Of a stretch of 64,000 nucleotides of DNA, positions 58,817 to 64,000 are shown piece by piece. The notes under the pieces are model-generated. The model saw nothing but the letters and a program-made list of their open reading frames with translations, had not been told where the DNA came from and did no database searches. Position 1 is the stretch's first letter; each line of letters starts with the position of its first letter. Source of the stretch: Saccharopolyspora dendranthemae (GTDB lineage: Bacteria; Actinomycetota; Actinomycetes; Mycobacteriales; Pseudonocardiaceae); NCBI RefSeq assembly GCF_007829955.1, contig NZ_VIWX01000007.1, positions 62,001 to 126,000 on the forward strand. Reading direction: 5' to 3'. Both the position numbers and the translations under genes were made by a program.

Positions 58817-59935
58817 GTGCGTGACGTGTTGGATGACTTGACCAAGCGCTGGGAGGCCGGTGAGTCCGTCGGCCTGGGCACGGTGGTGGCCACGTTCCGC
58901 TCCGCGCCTCGCCCGCCCGGAGCGTCGATGCTGGTCACGCAGGACGGCGAGGCGGTCGGCAGCGTCTCCGGCGGCTGCGTGGAAGGTGCCGTCTACGAGG
59001 AGGGCTCCGCGGTCCTGGAAGGCTCGGAGCCGGTGCTGCGCCGCTACGGCGTCAGCGACGACGACGCCTTCGCGGTGGGCCTGACCTGCGGCGGGATCCT
59101 CGACGTCTTCGTCGAGCGGATCGACCGCGAGACGTTCCCGGACCTCGACGAGGTCGCCACGTCGGTGCGCGCGGAGGAGCCGGTCGCGGTGGCGACCGTC
59201 GTGGAGCACCCCGAGCAGGAGAAGGTCGGCACCCACCTGCTGATCTGGCGCGAGCGGGTGCGCGGCACCCTCGGTTCGGCGCGGATGGACGACGCGGTGG
59301 TCGACGACGTGCGCGGCATGCTCGCCAGCGGTCGCAGCGGCGTCATCGAGTACGGCCCGCACGGGCAGCGCCGCGGCGAGGGCATGCGGGTGTTCGTCAA
59401 CTCCTTCGAACCACCGCCCCGGATGCTGGTCTTCGGCGCGATCGACTTCGCCGCCGCGATGGCCCGGATGGGTGCGTTCCTCGGTTACCGGGTCACGGTG
59501 TGCGATGCCCGCCCGGTGTTCGCGACCAACAGCCGGTTCCCCGGCGTCGACGACGTGGTCGTGGACTGGCCGCACCGCTACCTCGCCAACGAGGCGGAGG
59601 AGGGGCGGCTCGACGAGCGCACCGCCGTCATGGTGCTGACCCACGACCCGAAGTTCGACGTCCCGGTGCTCAAGGAAGCCCTGAGCATGAACGTCGGCTA
59701 CATCGGCGCGATGGGTTCGCGCCGCACTCACGAGGACCGCTTGAAGCGGCTGCGCGAGGAGGGCGTGACGGAGGAGGAGCTGTCCCGCGTGTCGTCGCCG
59801 ATCGGGCTCGACCTGGGCGCCCGGACTCCTGAGGAGACGGCCGTTTCCATCGCGGCGGAGCTGATCGCGCTGCGCTGGGGCGGCCGGGGTGTGAGGCTCT
59901 CCGACGTGGAGGGTCCGATCCACCACCACGACTGA
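58817..59935 (+). CDS. XdhC/CoxI-family protein
   Basis: 372 residues from GTG 58817, four bases after GGAGGTG. The N-terminal XdhC_CoxI domain has VATFRSAPRPPGASMLV and SGGCVEGAVYEE near 50; the C-terminal Rossmann domain has MLVFGAIDFAAAMARMGAFLGYRVTVCD near 205 and NVGYIGAMGSRRTHEDRLKRL near 300. XdhC proteins bind molybdenum cofactor, protect it, and sulfurate it for insertion into xanthine dehydrogenase-type enzymes. Directly before it a short sequence ATGGAGGT occurs twice in tandem. It belongs to the same operon. Confidence 0.92.
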   Translation: MRDVLDDLTKRWEAGESVGLGTVVATFRSAPRPPGASMLVTQDGEAVGSVSGGCVEGAVYEEGSAVLEGSEPVLRRYGVSDDDAFAVGLTCGGILDVFVERIDRETFPDLDEVATSVRAEEPVAVATVVEHPEQEKVGTHLLIWRERVRGTLGSARMDDAVVDDVRGMLASGRSGVIEYGPHGQRRGEGMRVFVNSFEPPPRMLVFGAIDFAAAMARMGAFLGYRVTVCDARPVFATNSRFPGVDDVVVDWPHRYLANEAEEGRLDERTAVMVLTHDPKFDVPVLKEALSMNVGYIGAMGSRRTHEDRLKRLREEGVTEEELSRVSSPIGLDLGARTPEETAVSIAAELIALRWGGRGVRLSDVEGPIHHHD

Positions 59936-59973
59936 GTGCGCTTGCTCTCGCCGGAACGGCGTAGGACCCTCTA

Positions 59974-59997
59974 GCCGAGTGACATCCGTCACTCGGC
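59974..59997. promoter_or_regulatory. Hairpin between XdhC and 2Fe-2S genes
   Basis: GCCGAGTGAC and GTCACTCGGC form a perfect 10-bp stem with ATCC loop. In the 110-bp gap it could end the XdhC transcript, or be an operator or processing site for the dehydrogenase genes. Confidence 0.5.
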
Positions 59998-60046
59998 GGA
60001 AGTCCGTGTTCCCGAACGTCCGCGCTCCTGGCGAGGAGGCCGTTCC

Positions 60047-60613
60047 ATGCCCCGCATCACCGTCAACGTAGACGGCACCAAGTACACCGATGAAGTGGAA
60101 CCGAGAACGCTGCTCGTGCAGTACATGCGCGAACGGCTAGGCAAGGTGGGCACCGTCGTCGGTTGCGACACCGGCAACTGCGGCGCGTGCACCGTCCACA
60201 TGGACGGGCACAGCGTGAAGTCCTGCTCCGTGCTGGCCGTGCAGGCCGACGGCCACGACGTGACCACCATCGAAGGACTGTCCCAGGACGGCAAGCTGCA
60301 CCCGCTGCAGGAGGCCTTCCACGACAACCACGCGTTGCAGTGCGGGTACTGCACGCCCGGCATGATCATGCAGGCGTTGGACCTGCTGGCCGAGGACCCG
60401 GAGCCGGACGAGCAGGCGGTTCGCGAAGGCATGGAGGGCAACCTCTGCCGCTGCACGGGCTACCAGAACATCGTCCGTGCGGTCCGCGACGCGGCCCAGC
60501 GCATGGAGCCCGGCGCCGGACCTGCGGCCGAGCACACCGACGACACGCCCATGCAGCGCAAGCCCTCCGATGAGCGGACCGGCGCCGAAGCCGCAGGAGG
60601 TCGTCAGCAATGA
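60047..60613 (+). CDS. 2Fe-2S subunit of a molybdenum hydroxylase
   Basis: 188 residues from ATG 60047 after GAGGAGG. The plant-type ferredoxin cluster is bound by Cys in VGCDTGNCGACTVHMDG with a later Cys in KSCSVLAVQ, and the helical second-cluster domain by CGYCTPGM near 103 and NLCRCTGYQNIV near 140. It carries electrons from the Mo site to FAD. The C-terminal 35 residues are a variable tail. Its stop overlaps the Mo-subunit start by four bases. Confidence 0.94.
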   Translation: MPRITVNVDGTKYTDEVEPRTLLVQYMRERLGKVGTVVGCDTGNCGACTVHMDGHSVKSCSVLAVQADGHDVTTIEGLSQDGKLHPLQEAFHDNHALQCGYCTPGMIMQALDLLAEDPEPDEQAVREGMEGNLCRCTGYQNIVRAVRDAAQRMEPGAGPAAEHTDDTPMQRKPSDERTGAEAAGGRQQ

Positions 60614-63042
60614 CCGCGACCGCAGAGCCGGAACTCGGACGTTCCCGCAAGCGCAAGGAAGACGCGCGGCTGATCACCGGCCGCACGCGTTGGACCGACA
60701 ACCTCGCACCCAGCGGAACCCTGCACCTGGCGATCCTGCGCTCGCCGATGGCGCACGCCAAGATCACCGCGATCGACACCGAGGAAGCCGGGCAGGCCCC
60801 AGGCGTGATCGCGGTCGTCACCGGCCGCGACATCGCCGACGTCCAGGGCAGCCTGCCGTGCGCGTGGCCGATCACCGAGGACATGAAGGCCCCGGCGGCT
60901 CCGCCGATGGCCGTCGACGAGGTGTGCTTCGCCGGTGAGGCGGTCGCCATCGTGGCGGCCCGCTCGGCGGCGGAGGCGCGCGACGCGATGGACCTCATCG
61001 ACGTCGACTACGAGGACCTGCCGGTCGTGCTGGACATGCCCTCGGCGATCGAATCCGGATCGCCGCTGGTCCACGAGGACCTGGGCACCAACACCAACGC
61101 CGTGTGGACCTTCGACTCCGCCGAGGCCGGCACGGGTGGTGACGTGGAGCAGGCCCTGGCCGGGGCGGAGGTGCGCGTCGAGCGGACCCTGCGGCAGCAG
61201 CGGCTGATCCCGGCGTTCATGGAGCCGCGGTCGGTGGTCGTCGACCCGACCGGTGACCAGATCACCGTCTGGTCGGCCACCCAGGTCCCCCACATCCTGC
61301 GGGTCATGCTCGCCATGACCCTGGGCGTGCCGGAGAGCAAGGTCCGGGTCATCGCACCCGACGTGGGCGGCGGGTTCGGCGGGAAGTTGCAGGTCACGCC
61401 GGAAGAAGTGCTGGCGTTCGTGATGGCCCAGCGGCTGAACCGCCCGGTGAAGTGGACCGAAACCCGTTCGGAGACCATGGTTTCCGGACACCACGGCCGC
61501 GACCAGATCCAGAAGATGTCGATCGCGGCCACCCGCGACGGCAAGATCACCGGGCTCAAGGTCGAACTGCTCGCCGACATGGGCGCCTACCTGCGGCTGG
61601 TCACGCCCGGCGTGCCGATCCTGGGCGCGCTGATGTTCAACTCGATCTACAAGATCCCGGCGTACCACTTCAGCTGCACCAACGTGTTCACCAACAAGAC
61701 GCCGACCGACGCCTACCGCGGTGCCGGACGCCCGGAGGCCACCTTCGGCATCGAGCGGATGATGGACGAACTCGCCGCCGAGCTCGGCATGGAACCGATG
61801 GAGCTGCGGCGGAAGAACTGGATCGCCCACGACGAGTTCCCGTACGACACCGTCGCAGGCCTGACCTACGACTCGGGCAACTACGAGGCCGCCACTGACA
61901 AGGCGATGGAGATGTTCGGCTACACCTCGCTGCGCGAGGAGCAGGAACGCCGCCGTCGCGAGAACGACCCCGTGCAGCTGGGCATCGGCATCTCCACCTT
62001 CACCGAGATGTGCGGGCTCGCGCCCTCGCGGGTGCTGGGGTCGCTGTCCTACGGCGCGGGCGGCTGGGAGCACGCGTCGATCCGGATGCTGCCCACCGGC
62101 AAGGTCGAGGTCGTCACCGGAACCTCGCCGCACGGCCAGGGGCACGAGACGGCGTGGAGCCAGATCGTGGCCGACCGGCTCGGCGTGCCCTTCGACGACG
62201 TCGAGGTGCTGCACGGCGACACCCAGGTCTCACCGCGCGGCCTCGACACCTACGGGTCCCGGTCGCTGGCGGTCGGCGGCATGGCCGTGGTCGCCGCCGC
62301 CGACAAGGTCATCGACAAGGCCCGGCCGATCGCCGCGCACATGCTCGAATGCGCCGAGGAGGACCTGGAGTTCGCCTCCGGGCGGTTCGGCGTGCGAGGC
62401 ACCGATCGGGGCGTGGCGATGGGCGAGGTCGCGCTCGCGGTGTTCGCCGCGCACGACCTGCCCGACGGGGTGGAGCCGAACCTGGACTCCGACGCGACGT
62501 TCGACCCGGAGAACTTCTCCTTCCCGCACGGCACCCACCTCTGCGCGACCGAGGTGGACACCGAGACGGGACGGGTGAAGATCCGCAAGTACGTGTGCGT
62601 GGACGACATCGGATCGGTGATCAACCCGCTGATCGTGGAAGGCCAGGTGCACGGCGGGCTCGCGCAGGGCATCGCGCAGGCGCTCTTCGAGGAGGCCGTC
62701 TACGACGAGACCGGCACGCTCACCACGGGCACGCTGGCCGACTACCTGGTGCCCTCGGCGGCCGACCTGCCGGAGTTCACCACCGATCGCACGGAGACCC
62801 GCGCGACCTCGAACGCCCTGGGAGTCAAGGGCGTCGGAGAGGCGGGAACCATCGCCTCCACTCCGGCCGTGGTCAACGCGGTCGTCGACGCGTTGCGGCC
62901 GATGGGCGTCAACGACGTCGAGATGCCCTGCTCGCCCCAGCGCGTGTGGCGGGCGGTGACCGGCGCTCGCGCGTCCGGCAACACGGCACCCGAGGCCGGC
63001 GGCGGACTCGGTTCGATGAACCCCGAGGGAGGTGCCCGGTGA
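60610..63042 (+). CDS. Molybdenum-binding subunit of a form II CO dehydrogenase/xanthine dehydrogenase family enzyme
   Basis: 810 residues from ATG 60610. Fold motifs: RKEDARLITGRTRWTDNL at the start, VFTNKTPTDAYRGAGRPEATFG near 365, GTSPHGQGHETAWSQI near 505, and the base Glu in LGVKGVGEAGTI near 744. The active-site loop reads AYRGAGR, as in form II (CoxL-like) proteins, and lacks the AYXCSFR signature of true CO dehydrogenase, so oxidation of CO is unlikely as the main role. A purine, aldehyde or other heterocycle is possible. Coupled to both neighbours; cofactor support comes from MoeA and the XdhC/MoxR/VWA genes. Confidence 0.93.
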   Translation: MTATAEPELGRSRKRKEDARLITGRTRWTDNLAPSGTLHLAILRSPMAHAKITAIDTEEAGQAPGVIAVVTGRDIADVQGSLPCAWPITEDMKAPAAPPMAVDEVCFAGEAVAIVAARSAAEARDAMDLIDVDYEDLPVVLDMPSAIESGSPLVHEDLGTNTNAVWTFDSAEAGTGGDVEQALAGAEVRVERTLRQQRLIPAFMEPRSVVVDPTGDQITVWSATQVPHILRVMLAMTLGVPESKVRVIAPDVGGGFGGKLQVTPEEVLAFVMAQRLNRPVKWTETRSETMVSGHHGRDQIQKMSIAATRDGKITGLKVELLADMGAYLRLVTPGVPILGALMFNSIYKIPAYHFSCTNVFTNKTPTDAYRGAGRPEATFGIERMMDELAAELGMEPMELRRKNWIAHDEFPYDTVAGLTYDSGNYEAATDKAMEMFGYTSLREEQERRRRENDPVQLGIGISTFTEMCGLAPSRVLGSLSYGAGGWEHASIRMLPTGKVEVVTGTSPHGQGHETAWSQIVADRLGVPFDDVEVLHGDTQVSPRGLDTYGSRSLAVGGMAVVAAADKVIDKARPIAAHMLECAEEDLEFASGRFGVRGTDRGVAMGEVALAVFAAHDLPDGVEPNLDSDATFDPENFSFPHGTHLCATEVDTETGRVKIRKYVCVDDIGSVINPLIVEGQVHGGLAQGIAQALFEEAVYDETGTLTTGTLADYLVPSAADLPEFTTDRTETRATSNALGVKGVGEAGTIASTPAVVNAVVDALRPMGVNDVEMPCSPQRVWRAVTGARASGNTAPEAGGGLGSMNPEGGAR

Positions 63043-63893
63043 TCCCGGCACAGTTCGACTACGTCGCGCCGTCCACGGTGGACGAGGCGCTGGCCGCGCT
63101 CGCCGCGGCCGGTGAGGACGGCAAGGTGCTCGGCGGTGGGCAGAGCCTGCTGCCGGTGCTGCGGATGCGGATGGCCGATCCGAGCACGATCGTCGACGTC
63201 GGCCGCATCCCCGAGATGCGGGGGATCCGCGAGGACGGCGACGCGCTCGTCATCGGTGCCATGACCACCCACTACGAGGTGGCGCGGGACCCGCTGATCG
63301 CGCAGCACGCCCAGCTGCTCGCGCTGGCCACCCGCACGGTCGCCGACCCGCAGGTGCGCCATCGGGGCACCTTCGGCGGCTCGCTGGCGCACGCCGACCC
63401 GGCCGGTGATCTGCCGGCTCCGGCGCTCGCGCTGGAGGCGGAGATGGTCATCGCAGGCCCGTCCGGCAGGCGCACCGTCCCGGCCTCGGAGTTCTTCGTC
63501 GACTACTTCACCACCGCGCTGGAACCCACCGACCTGCTGGTCGAGATCCGGATGCCGAAGTGGACCGGCTGGAACGCCCACTACGAGAAGTTCAACCGGG
63601 TCGCCCAGGCGTGGTCGATCGTCGGTGTCGCGGCAGCCGTCCGGGTCTCCGGCGGTGCCGTCGCCGAAGCCCGCATCGCGCTGACCAACATGGGCCCCAC
63701 CCCGGTCCGCGCCACGGGCGTGGAGCAGGCGCTGGTCGGGCAGCAGGCCACGGCCGAGGCGGTTCGTGCCGCGGCCAGGCACGCGACCGAGGGCACCAGC
63801 GCGCCGGGTGACGCCAGCGCCGACGCCGACTACCGGGAACACCTCGCCGAGGTGCTGACCGGACGGGCGGTGCTCGCGGCGGCGGGTGGCTGA
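63039..63893 (+). CDS. FAD-binding subunit of the molybdenum hydroxylase
   Basis: 284 residues from GTG 63039, overlapping the Mo-subunit stop as GTGA. FAD pyrophosphate motifs are KVLGGGQSLLPVLRMRMADP near 30 and RGTFGGSLAHADPAGDLPA near 110; the C-terminal domain follows. It passes electrons from the 2Fe-2S subunit to an acceptor. Subunit order S-L-M differs from the classic cox M-S-L order. A strong hairpin follows 16 bp later, so the operon ends here. Confidence 0.93.
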   Translation: MIPAQFDYVAPSTVDEALAALAAAGEDGKVLGGGQSLLPVLRMRMADPSTIVDVGRIPEMRGIREDGDALVIGAMTTHYEVARDPLIAQHAQLLALATRTVADPQVRHRGTFGGSLAHADPAGDLPAPALALEAEMVIAGPSGRRTVPASEFFVDYFTTALEPTDLLVEIRMPKWTGWNAHYEKFNRVAQAWSIVGVAAAVRVSGGAVAEARIALTNMGPTPVRATGVEQALVGQQATAEAVRAAARHATEGTSAPGDASADADYREHLAEVLTGRAVLAAAGG

Positions 63894-63909
63894 TCCGTCC
63901 GGACGAAGA

Positions 63910-63951
63910 TCGGGCCTGGCGGCGCTCCTGCGGAACAGTCGCCAGGCCCGA
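63910..63951 (+). terminator. Terminator of the molybdenum hydroxylase operon
   Basis: TCGGGCCTGGCG (63910-63921) and CGCCAGGCCCGA (63940-63951) pair perfectly over 12 bp around an 18-base loop, followed by ATCGTTCTG. Confidence 0.82.
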
Positions 63952-64000
63952 ATCGTTCTGGTGGGCGAGGTGGCCCGCTGCGCTGAGCCGAACGGGCTAC

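Noticed and set aside
60610..63042. Annotation as CO dehydrogenase large subunit CoxL
   Set aside because: The form I signature AYXCSFR is absent; AYRGAGR indicates form II.

Overview
The window is GC-rich actinobacterial chromosome (dense genes, GTG/TTG starts, very long antisense shadow frames). The gene set and order point to Pseudonocardiales, possibly Saccharopolyspora-like; that placement is an inference. The half from about 30 to 53.5 kb follows the Mycobacterium tuberculosis Rv0414c-Rv0440 order (thiE, thiO-S-G, thiD, thiC, def, a DUF3263 gene, a VirR-like LytR_C gene, a Cdc48-like ATPase, pssA, psd, moeA, groEL2) with local insertions. No prophage, transposase, CRISPR array, tRNA or rRNA was seen.

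Layout. 0-8 kb: the 3' part of otsA, an OtsB-GH15 fusion, and a five-gene membrane cluster (DUF4178, DUF4247, a Pro-rich two-TM protein, DUF350, a membrane-anchored spermidine synthase-like enzyme). 8-13.5 kb: a LacI regulator divergent from an MsiK/UgpC-type sugar ABC ATPase, then a zinc ABC operon (znuA-znuC-permease) behind a candidate Zur box. 13.5-23.5 kb: an ADP-ribosylglycohydrolase, an AfsR-type SARP/NB-ARC/TPR regulator, a GDSL hydrolase, a Pro-rich protein with an orphan EspG, a DUF3159 protein and dapA. 23.7-28 kb: an amino-sugar block (BadF-type kinase, amidohydrolase, SIS isomerase/deaminase, DasR-like GntR regulator) with a dre-like site. 28-30 kb: a Pro/Thr-rich membrane protein and a streptogrisin-like protease. 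30-39 kb: thiamine genes under two TPP riboswitches, interrupted by FUSC and Uma2 genes. 39-53.5 kb: envelope, phospholipid and stress genes ending in groEL behind two CIRCE elements. 53.6-64 kb: a GH84 lipoprotein, a SUFU-domain protein, and an operon for a form II molybdenum hydroxylase (MoxR, VWA, XdhC, 2Fe-2S, Mo and FAD subunits).

Most unusual signal. Two families of non-coding repeats occupy intergenic gaps. Family A has five copies of about 125 bp. Each has a 16-bp outer stem whose sequence differs between copies while pairing is kept, and all six wobble pairs in those stems are G-U on the same sense of the element. One copy has a replaced apical hairpin that still pairs. Every copy is followed on the same side by one of two alternative short modules. 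Family B has three copies of a 68-bp palindrome with 18-bp ends, plus a half copy that supplies the stop codon of a gene. Together they look like a modular, structured RNA or single-stranded-DNA element that has spread through convergent gaps.
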